Source: an uncultured Lachnospiraceae bacterium (GTDB lineage: Bacteria > Bacillota_A > Clostridia > Lachnospirales > Lachnospiraceae). Taken from it: DNA of 6,136 nucleotides. This document shows, piece after piece, positions 1 through 5,612 of this stretch (positions are counted from its first letter, which is position 1; each line of letters begins with the position of its first letter). A program made the position numbers and the translations under genes. The stretch is taken from the NCBI GenBank assembly GCA_902783205.1, contig CACZQE010000027.1, forward strand, positions 1 through 6,136. Direction: 5' to 3'. Below the pieces are notes generated by a model that saw only the letters and a program-made list of their open reading frames with translations, searched no databases and had not been told where the DNA came from.

Positions 1-243
1 CGTAAAAAGTATCAGGATCAACAGGGGCTTTGCCGCTTTCAGATAAAGAAGAGGCGGGATGGCTGACAGGCGGATGATAACGACAAGGAAGATTACAGCA
101 AGTCCCACAGCCCATATTCCCCGCATGATAAACAGAGACAGGACATAGGCCAGGGTCCACGCCAGCTTGGTACGGGGATCCAGCCTGTGAAGGGGGCTGT
201 CCACGGGAACATACTGACCAAGTGATATGTTTTTTGTCATCAT
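1..243 (-). CDS. ecfT: Energy-coupling factor transporter transmembrane protein EcfT, N-terminal part (cut by window edge)
   Basis: EcfT is the membrane scaffold of ECF transporters. It couples the cytoplasmic EcfA ATPases to exchangeable substrate-binding S components for vitamins or metal ions. Only the first 81 codons are in the window. They start with the family's typical opening, ISLGQYVPVDSPLHRLDPRTK (residues 6-26), in which HRLDPRTK is well conserved. Two hydrophobic stretches follow, at about residues 28-40 and 43-60, and the start of another at about 73-80, fitting the first membrane helices. The chosen start is the first of two adjacent ATGs (243-241). It overlaps the ecfA stop as ATGA and has GGAGGTGA 6 nt upstream; the second ATG at 240 is possible. 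The overlap implies translational coupling to ecfA. Identification is firm from the motif and context, but nothing can be said of the C-terminal coupling helices. Confidence 0.93.
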   Translation of the reverse strand, partial: MMTKNISLGQYVPVDSPLHRLDPRTKLAWTLAYVLSLFIMRGIWAVGLAVIFLVVIIRLSAIPPLLYLKAAKPLLILILFT

Positions 244-2069
244 GTGGCCTCACCTCCCCTGCAGGAGGCAAGGATCATCTCCTCTGCTTCTTCGGTCCTG
301 ACCGGCAGCCTCAGATTTTCTACATCCGCTTCGGGAAGGATCTTTTCTATGAGATCTCCCATAAAGTCTGCAATCTGAGGCAGACAGAGTCCCGCCTTTT
401 TCAACAGGGCTTCGTCTGACATGATGCCGGCACTTCCGGTCGTCGGGCCGTCGGCAAGGATCTTCCCTTCTGCCATGATGAGGACCCGGTCCGCCCAGCG
501 GGCCGCTTCGTCCATATCATGGGATACAAAAAGGACACCGCTTCCTCTCTCCTTGGCAAGTCGTCTCAGCAGGGAAAAAAGCCCTTCCCTTCCTCTTCCG
601 TCCAGACCGGCCGCGGGTTCATCCAGAAGCAGATAATCCGGTTCCATGGCAAGAAGCCCGGCAAGGGCCGCCCTCCTTTTCTGTCCCCCGGACAGGAAAA
701 AGGGAGACTTGTCCCAGTCTTCTTCTGAAAGTCCGGTCAGGCCGAGGGCCTCCTTTGCCCTGGTCTCGCATTCTTCGGGACTTAAACCCATGTTTGCGGG
801 GCCGAATTCCACGTCCTTCAATACAGTTTCTTCAAAAAGCTGATAGTCGGGGTTCTGAAAACCAAAGCCGACTTTCCTGTGAAGTTTTTTCATCATGGCA
901 GGGTCAGTCCTGCCGCCGGCCACGACTCTTTCTCCGTCAAGGATCAGATCGCCGCCGGCCGGAACAAGCAGACCATCCATGAGCATGAGCAGAGTACTCT
1001 TTCCGGTGCCTACAGAGCCCACAAGAGCTGTCATCTGTCCGGCAGCCAGTCTCAGACTGACATCCTTCACTACCTCCACAGTCTCCTCTGCCTTCAGTCC
1101 GGGATAGGCCCAGCTGACATGGGAAAGAAGCAGGCTTTTCCCCTCCACTTCCTCTTCTCTCTTACTTTCTCCAGGTTCTGCCGCCTGCTTCCGGCAGGCC
1201 GCTGACAGTCGGTCCGGATCCAGACGGGGGATCAGCCAGTCGGCTGCTTCCCGGGCTCTACTGATATGACCAGGTACAGACAGGCCCTTTTCTCTCAGAC
1301 CCTGCAGCAGCTGCATCAGGGGAGGCAGAGTCAGTCCGGCTTCCATAAGTTCATCCCGGCGGCTGAAAACCTGCCCGGGTTTTCCTTCAAGGCTGATCTT
1401 CCCTTTCCTCATGACATAGAGATAATCAGCGTCATCGACCTCTGAAAGATCATGGGTGATATAGAGAATGGTTATCCCCTTATCCCTGTTGAGGGACCGA
1501 ATAATCCTTCCCAGTTCCTTCCGGCTTGCCGGATCGATCATGGCTGCCGGCTCATCAAATATGATACAGTCCGGTTCCATGGCAAGGATTCCGGAAATTG
1601 CTATTTTCTGTTTCTGGCCTCCGGAAAGTTCTCCCGGTGTCCGCATCCTGAAGGCAGTCATCCCCGTAGATGCAAGGGCCTTTTCGATTCTTACTTCCAT
1701 CTCACCCGGCTCCATGCCGAGGTTCTCGGGCCCGAATGCTACATCCTCCTCAACAGTAGCCCCGATGATCTGATTATCCGGATTCTGAAAAACCATCCCT
1801 GCAGACCGGCGGATGGCGGAAACCATATCCGGGTCAGATGTATCGCGGCCGAAAACGACCACCTTGCCGTCATCGGGCAGGAGAAGGGCACAGAGCTGGC
1901 GGGCCAGGGTGGATTTTCCGGATCCGTTCTCTCCGGCAATCCCCACGAAGTCTCCCGCTTCCACAGACAGGCTGAGCCCGTCAAGTGCCGTAAAGGTCTC
2001 CGGTTCCGACTTCTGATCCCGGTACCTTTTATAACGATATATGAGATTTTTTATTTCAGCCATCTTCAT
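240..2069 (-). CDS. ecfA: Fused energy-coupling factor ATPase, EcfA1-EcfA2 in one chain (609 aa)
   Basis: This is a cytoplasmic ABC ATPase that powers ECF-type uptake with EcfT and S components. It contains two complete nucleotide-binding domains, whereas relatives usually have two separate genes of about 280-290 aa each. Domain 1: Walker A GENGSGKST 46-54, Q-loop FQNPDNQ with Q95, signature LSGGQ 148-152, Walker B with D172/E173, D-loop MIDP 177-180, switch H206. Domain 2: Walker A GSVGTGKST 351-359, Q-loop with Q405, signature LSGGQ 459-463, Walker B with D483/E484, D-loop GLDG 488-491, switch H517. QNPDNQ and MIDP make domain 1 EcfA1-like; QLFEETV makes domain 2 EcfA2-like. A charged linker spans about 270-312. 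The ATG at 2069 has GGAG 8 nt upstream; a longer open frame from 2132 would be read through the rplQ terminator and lacks family similarity. The stop overlaps ecfT. Confidence 0.93.
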   Translation of the reverse strand: MKMAEIKNLIYRYKRYRDQKSEPETFTALDGLSLSVEAGDFVGIAGENGSGKSTLARQLCALLLPDDGKVVVFGRDTSDPDMVSAIRRSAGMVFQNPDNQIIGATVEEDVAFGPENLGMEPGEMEVRIEKALASTGMTAFRMRTPGELSGGQKQKIAISGILAMEPDCIIFDEPAAMIDPASRKELGRIIRSLNRDKGITILYITHDLSEVDDADYLYVMRKGKISLEGKPGQVFSRRDELMEAGLTLPPLMQLLQGLREKGLSVPGHISRAREAADWLIPRLDPDRLSAACRKQAAEPGESKREEEVEGKSLLLSHVSWAYPGLKAEETVEVVKDVSLRLAAGQMTALVGSVGTGKSTLLMLMDGLLVPAGGDLILDGERVVAGGRTDPAMMKKLHRKVGFGFQNPDYQLFEETVLKDVEFGPANMGLSPEECETRAKEALGLTGLSEEDWDKSPFFLSGGQKRRAALAGLLAMEPDYLLLDEPAAGLDGRGREGLFSLLRRLAKERGSGVLFVSHDMDEAARWADRVLIMAEGKILADGPTTGSAGIMSDEALLKKAGLCLPQIADFMGDLIEKILPEADVENLRLPVRTEEAEEMILASCRGGEAT

Positions 2070-2097
2070 AGAATCATCTCCGCCCGGGGGCCCATAA

Positions 2098-2130
2098 CGA
2101 AAACAAGGGAGACTGCCGAAACAGTCTCCC
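2098..2130 (-). terminator. Intrinsic terminator after rplQ
   Basis: On the minus strand a perfect 9-bp stem GGGAGACTG/CAGTCTCCC (2122-2130 with 2107-2115) encloses the 6-nt loop TTTCGG. It is followed by the T-rich run TTGTTTTCG. It begins 10 nt after the rplQ stop and ends before the ecfA start, so it should close the rpsM-rplQ unit. The T run is interrupted, and no good promoter is visible between it and ecfA, so partial read-through into the ecf genes is likely. Confidence 0.88.
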
Positions 2131-2140
2131 ACAAAATCAA

Positions 2141-2677
2141 TTATACTAACTCGATGATAACTTCCAGAGCAGCGTCACCTTTACGCTGTCCAACCTTGAT
2201 GATTCTGGTGTAACCACCGTTGCGGCCTGCATATTTGGGACCGTACTCATCAAAGATCTTCTGGGGAAGGTCAACCTTCTTAGTGTTCGCCTTGCGTCCC
2301 TTTGCCTCATCCGGTACTTCTGTGATCGGATAAAGAACCTTCAGCATCTGGCGTCTTGCGTGCAGTCTGGACGGCAGATCTTTCTTGATCTCTTTTTCCA
2401 CTGTATCGTATACAGTAACTTTCTTGCCGTCAACGACTTCTTTGACTCTCTTGCCGTCTTTATCTTTTCTGGCAACCTTAGCCTGCACCTTAACAACCTC
2501 GAAGTTATCTCTCTCTTTTACGCCAAGAGCAATGAGGCCTTCAGCGATCTTGCGGATCTCTTTTGCCTTTGCTTCCGTAGTGCGGATCTTGCCGTGATAG
2601 AGAAGCTGTGTAACCTGGTTGCGTAATAATGCTTTTCTCTGGTTGGATGTTCTGCCTAATTTTCTGTACTTTGCCAT
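2141..2677 (-). CDS. rplQ: 50S ribosomal protein L17, long form (178 aa)
   Basis: L17 is a structural protein of the large ribosomal subunit, positioned near the peptide exit tunnel. The N-terminus has the family signature YRKLGRTSNQRKALLRN (4-20) and TTEAKAKEIRK (33-43). The core continues with LHARRQ (105-110), and the protein ends with GGYTRIIKVGQRKGDAALEVIIELV (154-178). Bacillus L17 is about 120 aa. Here about 48 extra, strongly charged residues lie between the ALG at 50-52 and LHARRQ (roughly 57-104), with a further small expansion around 118-138. The ATG at 2677 gives the family's MAKYRKLG start and has AGGAGG 9 nt upstream. An ATG seven codons earlier (2698) lies upstream of that site and was not used. 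It is the last gene of the rpsM unit, 70 nt after rpoA, and is followed by a terminator. Confidence 0.97.
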   Translation of the reverse strand: MAKYRKLGRTSNQRKALLRNQVTQLLYHGKIRTTEAKAKEIRKIAEGLIALGVKERDNFEVVKVQAKVARKDKDGKRVKEVVDGKKVTVYDTVEKEIKKDLPSRLHARRQMLKVLYPITEVPDEAKGRKANTKKVDLPQKIFDEYGPKYAGRNGGYTRIIKVGQRKGDAALEVIIELV

Positions 2678-2747
2678 TGTAATGGACCTCCTGTTCATTT
2701 TTCGCCATGCTTACTGTACCTTCAGCCTAGGCGGGTCTTACATGCTT

Positions 2748-3707
2748 TTATTCTTCGCTCGAGCGCAGCTCAAGTCCTAACTCTTTCAGCTTGGAAAGTA
2801 CTTCTTCAAGAGACTTACGTCCCAGGTTACGTACCTTCATCATATCCTCTTCTGTCTTGTTGATCAGCTCCTGAACCGTGTTGATTCCGGCTCTCTTCAG
2901 ACAGTTGTAGGAACGTACGGAAAGCTCCAGTTCATCGATGTTCATATCCAGGACCTTATCGCCGGAATCCTGCGGAGTCTCAGCCATAACTTCTGCCTTC
3001 TGGGCATTCTCGGAAAGGTCGATGAAAAGATTCAGATGCTCGGAAAGTACCTTTGCGGCAAGGCTGACTGCCTCGTCCGGAGCAAGTGTTCCGTTGGTAT
3101 ATACATCAAGAGTCAGTTTATCATAATCGGTGATCTGGCCGACACGGGTATTCTCAACCTGAAGGTTTACACGCTCTACAGGTGTGTAGATGGAGTCAAC
3201 CGCGATCACGTCGATCGAATGATCATCATTTTTATTTCTGTCAGCGCCGACATATCCACGGCCCTTGGTGATGATCAGAACCGCCTCAAAGTGGCAGTCT
3301 GTTCCGCCGTTCAGTGTACAGATCTCAAGATCGGGGTTGATGATCTCGATATCACTGTCAACCTGGATGTCCGCTGCCGTGACAACGCCTTCACCCGTCA
3401 CATCGATGAAAGCTCTCTTGGGCTCATCGGAAGAGCTGTTATTCTTGATAGCCAGCTCCTTGATATTCATAACGATCTCTGTCACATCTTCCTTCACGCC
3501 CGGGATGGAGCTGAATTCATGAAGGACATCCTTGATCTCCACTGCGCTTACTGCTGCTCCGGGAAGGGAGGACAGCATGATCCGGCGAAGAGAATTACCC
3601 AGAGTTGTTCCGTAGCCTCTCTCTAAAGGTTCAACTACAAAACGGCCGTATTTGTTGTCATCAGAAATCTCAGCAATCTCAATTCTTGGTATCTCAAATC
3701 CAAACAA
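2748..3707 (-). CDS. rpoA: DNA-directed RNA polymerase subunit alpha (319 aa, TTG start)
   Basis: Alpha dimerises to nucleate RNA polymerase assembly, and its C-terminal domain contacts promoter UP elements and activators. The N-terminal domain (about 1-230) carries the hallmark [24 protein letters not shown] (24-47) and the later [20 protein letters not shown]. After a short linker, the C-terminal helix-hairpin-helix domain (about 253-313) has SVRSYNCLK (263-271) and [11 protein letters not shown] (292-302). R265, N268, G296, K298 and S299 fall on the same numbers as the DNA-contacting residues of E. coli alpha. The start is TTG at 3707, 8 nt after a perfect AAAGGAGG; it places [13 protein letters not shown] at the N-terminus as in relatives. 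An open frame extends to an ATG at 3806, but those 33 residues are unlike any alpha and precede the ribosome binding site. Confidence 0.97.
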   Translation of the reverse strand: MFGFEIPRIEIAEISDDNKYGRFVVEPLERGYGTTLGNSLRRIMLSSLPGAAVSAVEIKDVLHEFSSIPGVKEDVTEIVMNIKELAIKNNSSSDEPKRAFIDVTGEGVVTAADIQVDSDIEIINPDLEICTLNGGTDCHFEAVLIITKGRGYVGADRNKNDDHSIDVIAVDSIYTPVERVNLQVENTRVGQITDYDKLTLDVYTNGTLAPDEAVSLAAKVLSEHLNLFIDLSENAQKAEVMAETPQDSGDKVLDMNIDELELSVRSYNCLKRAGINTVQELINKTEEDMMKVRNLGRKSLEEVLSKLKELGLELRSSEE

Positions 3708-3723
3708 GAATAGGACCTCCTTT
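3705..3723 (-). promoter_or_regulatory. Ribosome binding site fixing the rpoA TTG start
   Basis: The minus strand reads AAAGGAGG (3723-3716), then 8 nt, then TTG (3707-3705). It is a near-perfect anti-16S match at ideal spacing. No ATG or GTG in the rpoA frame lies at a suitable distance, which decides the start in favour of TTG. Confidence 0.9.
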
Positions 3724-3752
3724 TTCGGAAATGATCGGAAATTCCTTCCGAA
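3724..3752 (-). promoter_or_regulatory. Alternative hairpins just upstream of the rpoA ribosome binding site
   Basis: In the mRNA sense the segment TTCGGAA (3752-3746) can pair with either of two downstream copies of TTCCGA. The nearer (3740-3735) gives a 6-bp stem with a 5-nt loop. The farther (3730-3724, TTCCGAA) gives a 7-bp stem with a 15-nt loop, directly next to AAAGGAGG. The two pairings exclude each other. The complementarity is seen in the sequence; a role in rpoA translation is inferred. Confidence 0.45.
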
Positions 3753-3774
3753 TTGACTTGTTTCCTTAGACCAC

Positions 3775-3812
3775 AATTGAATGCCCGGATCAAAATGCCC
3801 AGGCATTCAATT
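3775..3812 (-). repeat. 11-bp inverted repeat between rpsD and rpoA
   Basis: The perfect arms AATTGAATGCC (3812-3802 on the minus strand) and GGCATTCAATT (3785-3775) are separated by 16 nt, beginning 15 nt after the rpsD stop. The 5' arm can alternatively pair with GGGCATT (3800-3794) inside the loop. No T run follows the long stem, so it is not a standard terminator. It could be an RNA processing or stabilising structure, a protein-binding site, or an attenuator. Confidence 0.6.
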
Positions 3813-3827
3813 TGAAGCATCTTATAA

Positions 3828-4421
3828 TTATTTGGAATACAGCTCGACGATCAGTGTCTCGTTAACCGGTACGTCGATCATATCACGGGAAGGAAGCTCG
3901 TTCACTTTACCCTTTAACTCTTCCATATCGGAATCAAGCCATGCCGGTACAAGATAGCCGGCTGTTGCCTCAACGATATCTTTATATCTCTGCATGGTCT
4001 TCTTGTTCTCTTTGATCTCGATCACGTCGCCTGCCTTGCAAAGGTAGGACGGGATGTTGACACATTTGCCGTTGACCAGGACATGCTTATGTCCGACGAT
4101 CTGTCTTGCCTCTCTTCTTGTTCTGGCAAAACCGAGTCTGTAGATGATATTGTCGATACGTGTCTCAAGAAGAAGCATCAGGTTCGGTCCTGTAAGACCT
4201 TTCATTCTTTCCGCTTTAGCGTAGTAGTTACGGAAAGGCTTCTCAAGAACACCGTAGATGAACTTAGCTTTCTGCTTCTCACGAAGCTGAAGTCCATACT
4301 CGCTGACTTTTCTGCTGGAACGTGTTAATCTTCTTTTTGACTTTTTATTTACTCCCAAATAGATCGGATCTAAATCAAGAGATCTGCATCTTTTGAGAAT
4401 CGGAGTTCTATCAACTGCCAT
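3828..4421 (-). CDS. rpsD: 30S ribosomal protein S4 (197 aa)
   Basis: S4 is a primary 16S rRNA-binding protein that starts 30S assembly at the 5' domain, and in many bacteria it also represses its own operon. The N-terminal part has KRCRSLDLDP (10-19) and YGLQLREKQKAKFIYGVLEKPFRNYY (42-67). The S4 RNA-binding domain follows (about 86-150), with RIDNIIYRLGFARTRREARQIVGHKHVLVNG. The C-terminus is VNETLIVELYSK. There is no N-terminal CXXC cluster, so this is the zinc-free form. ATG 4421 gives MAVDRTPIL and lies 9 nt from AGGAGG; a TTG two codons earlier is only 3 nt from that site and was rejected. The ribosome binding site follows the rpsK stop directly (16-nt gap), suggesting coupling. A location between rpsK and rpoA is usual for Clostridia but not for Bacillus. 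Confidence 0.97.
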   Translation of the reverse strand: MAVDRTPILKRCRSLDLDPIYLGVNKKSKRRLTRSSRKVSEYGLQLREKQKAKFIYGVLEKPFRNYYAKAERMKGLTGPNLMLLLETRIDNIIYRLGFARTRREARQIVGHKHVLVNGKCVNIPSYLCKAGDVIEIKENKKTMQRYKDIVEATAGYLVPAWLDSDMEELKGKVNELPSRDMIDVPVNETLIVELYSK

Positions 4422-4437
4422 CTTCAAATACCTCCTA

Positions 4438-4833
4438 TCAGACTCTTCTTCTCTTCGGCGGGCGGCAACCGTTGTGCGGTACCGGAGTTACATCCTTGAT
4501 ACTCTGCACTTCCAGACCACATGCGGAAAGTGCACGAATTGCTGCTTCACGTCCTGAGCCCGGTCCCTTAACCATAACTTCAACAGTCTTCAGACCATGA
4601 ACGATCGCTGCCTTGGCTGCAGTCTCTGCTGCCATCTGAGCGGCGTACGGTGTGGACTTCTTGGAGCCGCGGAATCCCATCTCTCCTGCGCTTGCCCAGG
4701 AAAGAGCATTACCTTCCGCGTCTGTTAATGTAACAATTGTATTGTTAAAAGATGCCTGAATGTGTGCCTGTCCGTGCTGGACATTTTTCTTGACACGCCT
4801 CTTTGTCACCCTTTTTGCTGTTTTCTTTGCCAT
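4438..4833 (-). CDS. rpsK: 30S ribosomal protein S11 (131 aa)
   Basis: S11 sits on the 30S platform, where it binds 16S rRNA and helps form the surface facing the mRNA in the E-site region. The length matches the family (about 129-131 aa). Recognisable blocks are a basic N-terminus ([15 protein letters not shown]), [19 protein letters not shown] (20-38), [23 protein letters not shown] (48-70), and the C-terminal signature [20 protein letters not shown] followed by [21 protein letters not shown] 4833 lies 10 nt after AGGAGG. It is 61 nt downstream of rpsM and 16 nt upstream of rpsD, in the rpsM transcription unit. Nothing in it is unusual. Confidence 0.98.
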   Translation of the reverse strand: MAKKTAKRVTKRRVKKNVQHGQAHIQASFNNTIVTLTDAEGNALSWASAGEMGFRGSKKSTPYAAQMAAETAAKAAIVHGLKTVEVMVKGPGSGREAAIRALSACGLEVQSIKDVTPVPHNGCRPPKRRRV

Positions 4834-4894
4834 TACTAAAAACCCTCCTGTAGGATCAAACTTGTATACTTGTCCTTAAACTGACCTTTAGCTG

Positions 4895-5263
4895 TTATTT
4901 CTTCTTATTGGCAACAGTCTTTCTCGGTCCCTTACGTGTTCTGGCATTCGTCTTTGTCTTCTGTCCGCGAACGGGAAGGCCTTTTCTGTGACGGATTCCT
5001 CTGTAGCATCCGATTTCCTGCAGACGCTTAATGTTCATAGCAACTTCACGACGTAAGTCACCTTCTACCATGTAATCATTGTTGATGACCTCGGCAAGAC
5101 GACGAACCTCGTCATCTGTAAGGTCACGAACACGTGTATCCGGATTTACGTTGGCGGAAGCAACGATTTTCTGCGCGCTTGTTCTGCCAATACCGTAAAT
5201 GTATGTAAGACCGATCTCTACACGTTTTTCTCTAGGTAAATCGACACCCGAAATACGAGCCAT
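4895..5263 (-). CDS. rpsM: 30S ribosomal protein S13 (122 aa)
   Basis: S13 lies in the head of the 30S subunit and contributes to the bridges with the 50S subunit and to tRNA contacts through its basic C-terminal tail. The protein begins [26 protein letters not shown] and contains the helix-hairpin-helix region [10 protein letters not shown] (25-34), [33 protein letters not shown] and the tail [21 protein letters not shown]; length is typical. ATG 5263 is 7 nt from GGAGG. It is the first gene after a long non-coding gap holding a terminator and a strong promoter, so it heads the S13-S11-S4-alpha-L17 unit. Confidence 0.98.
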   Translation of the reverse strand: MARISGVDLPREKRVEIGLTYIYGIGRTSAQKIVASANVNPDTRVRDLTDDEVRRLAEVINNDYMVEGDLRREVAMNIKRLQEIGCYRGIRHRKGLPVRGQKTKTNARTRKGPRKTVANKKK

Positions 5264-5300
5264 GTGTGCACCTCCACTAATGCAGTCCCTTAAGATCCAT

Positions 5301-5330
5301 CGCTACCGCAGTACGGTGAAATGACTAGCG
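5301..5330 (-). promoter_or_regulatory. Possible hairpin in the rpsM leader
   Basis: Between the predicted start of transcription (near 5359) and rpsM is a leader of about 95 nt. On the minus strand, CGCT (5330-5327) pairs with AGCG (5304-5301), and inside this ACCG (5317-5314) pairs with CGGT (5308-5305), leaving a one-sided bulge of about 9 nt. Stem-bulge leaders upstream of rpsM are where S4 represses the E. coli alpha operon. Whether this structure is functionally equivalent is speculation. Confidence 0.3.
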
Positions 5331-5365
5331 TGTCTCAAAAGAAGACTCTTTCAATCTTTCTAAAT

Positions 5366-5395
5366 CTTATATGGTTGACAGACCAGGTCTGTCAA
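5366..5395 (-). promoter_or_regulatory. Promoter of the rpsM-rpsK-rpsD-rpoA-rplQ unit
   Basis: The minus strand has a perfect -35 TTGACA (5395-5390), an 18-nt spacer and -10 TATAAG (5371-5366, 5 of 6 matches), a strong housekeeping-sigma promoter. Transcription would start near 5359, about 95 nt before the rpsM ATG. It lies just downstream of an intrinsic terminator, as expected for a fresh transcription unit. Confidence 0.8.
5375..5395. repeat. Perfect 21-bp palindrome over the rpsM promoter -35 and spacer
   Basis: The arms TTGACAGACC and GGTCTGTCAA are exact reverse complements around a single central base. The outer six bases on the minus strand are the -35 hexamer itself, and the other arm fills most of the spacer. 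Symmetry and position fit an operator for a dimeric DNA-binding protein that would exclude RNA polymerase. I do not recognise the motif as that of a known regulator. Confidence 0.75.
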
Positions 5396-5409
5396 AGCCT
5401 GTACAACAG

Positions 5410-5446
5410 AAAAAAATGCAGATTTCTCCCATTGCACCTGCACTTT
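5410..5446 (-). terminator. Second intrinsic terminator downstream of rpmJ
   Basis: On the minus strand, 5446-5436 (AAAGTGCAGGT) pairs with 5423-5413 (ATCTGCATTTT) over 11 bp with two G-U pairs and a 12-nt loop. An unbroken run of seven T (5416-5410) overlaps and follows the stem. The Watson-Crick core is only 5 bp (TGCAG/CTGCA), so strength is moderate. It lies 14 nt upstream of the rpsM -35 box and insulates that promoter from upstream transcription. Confidence 0.65.
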
Positions 5447-5553
5447 AAATAAATCGGCAAACCCTCAAGTCTGCCGCAGCCGCTTTATTTAAATCATAAA
5501 TTGCCATGACGGTGGCAATACACTGATGACGCCTTAAGGCATCATACCAATGA
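5447..5553. other. Hairpin-rich non-coding block between the two rpmJ terminators
   Basis: About 107 bp with no supported gene but three inverted repeats in a row. 5526-5545 is a 20-bp near-palindrome with perfect core GCCTTAAGGC and one mismatched pair. 5500-5519 has arms ATTGCCA/TGGCAAT around a 6-nt loop. 5444-5493 has arms TTTAAATAAA/TTTATTTAAA, then one mismatch and CGGC/GCCG around a 20-nt loop. None is followed by a clear T run. It may be the structured 3' end of rpmJ transcripts that pass the first terminator, a small palindromic element, or a small RNA. Confidence 0.5.
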
Positions 5554-5585
5554 CACAACAAAAACCGGAAATGTCGCTCTCCCGG
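5554..5585 (-). terminator. First intrinsic terminator after rpmJ
   Basis: On the minus strand, CCGGGAG (5585-5579) pairs with TTTCCGG (5571-5565) as a 7-bp stem containing two G-U pairs, around the 7-nt loop AGCGACA. It is followed by TTTTTGTTGTG. It begins 27 nt past the rpmJ stop and would end a single-gene rpmJ transcript. Confidence 0.75.
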
Positions 5586-5612
5586 CCGCCTTTGCAGCCA
5601 CGGATCCAGGTA

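Noticed and set aside
2070..2132. Upstream start extending ecfA by 21 codons
   Set aside because: The extra codons are read from the rplQ terminator stem and tail, do not resemble the family, and the ATG at 2069 has a well-placed GGAG.
1452..2213. Plus-strand open frame of 253 codons
   Set aside because: It lies antisense to the EcfA1 half of ecfA and runs into rplQ, has no recognisable domain, and is explained by the strong codon bias of the gene opposite.
2725..2732. GCCTAGGC palindrome in the rpoA-rplQ gap
   Set aside because: An 8-bp palindrome without a loop is too short to form a hairpin and may be chance.
3036..3626. Plus-strand open frame of 196 codons
   Set aside because: It is fully antisense to rpoA, with no family resemblance and no clear ribosome binding site.
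3764..3798. Possible promoter in the rpsD-rpoA gap (TTGATC-17-TCTAAG, minus strand)
   Set aside because: Each hexamer matches only 4 of 6 bases and they overlap the inverted repeat; too weak to call, though a TG before the -10 keeps it conceivable.
3708..3806. ATG start extending rpoA by 33 codons
   Set aside because: The extension overlaps the inverted repeats and the ribosome binding site, and its residues match no alpha N-terminus.
4422..4427. TTG start two codons before the rpsD ATG
   Set aside because: It is only 3 nt from AGGAGG, whereas the ATG at 4421 is 9 nt away and gives the conserved MAVDRTP start.
5371..5448. Plus-strand 25-codon small ORF across the palindrome and second terminator
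   Set aside because: No Shine-Dalgarno sequence and no recognisable features; the underlying bases are explained by the promoter and terminator on the other strand.
5445..5507. Minus-strand 20-codon small ORF (starts MAIYDLNKAAAADL) in the rpmJ-rpsM gap
   Set aside because: No ribosome binding site precedes its ATG, and its sequence is largely accounted for by the 50-nt hairpin.
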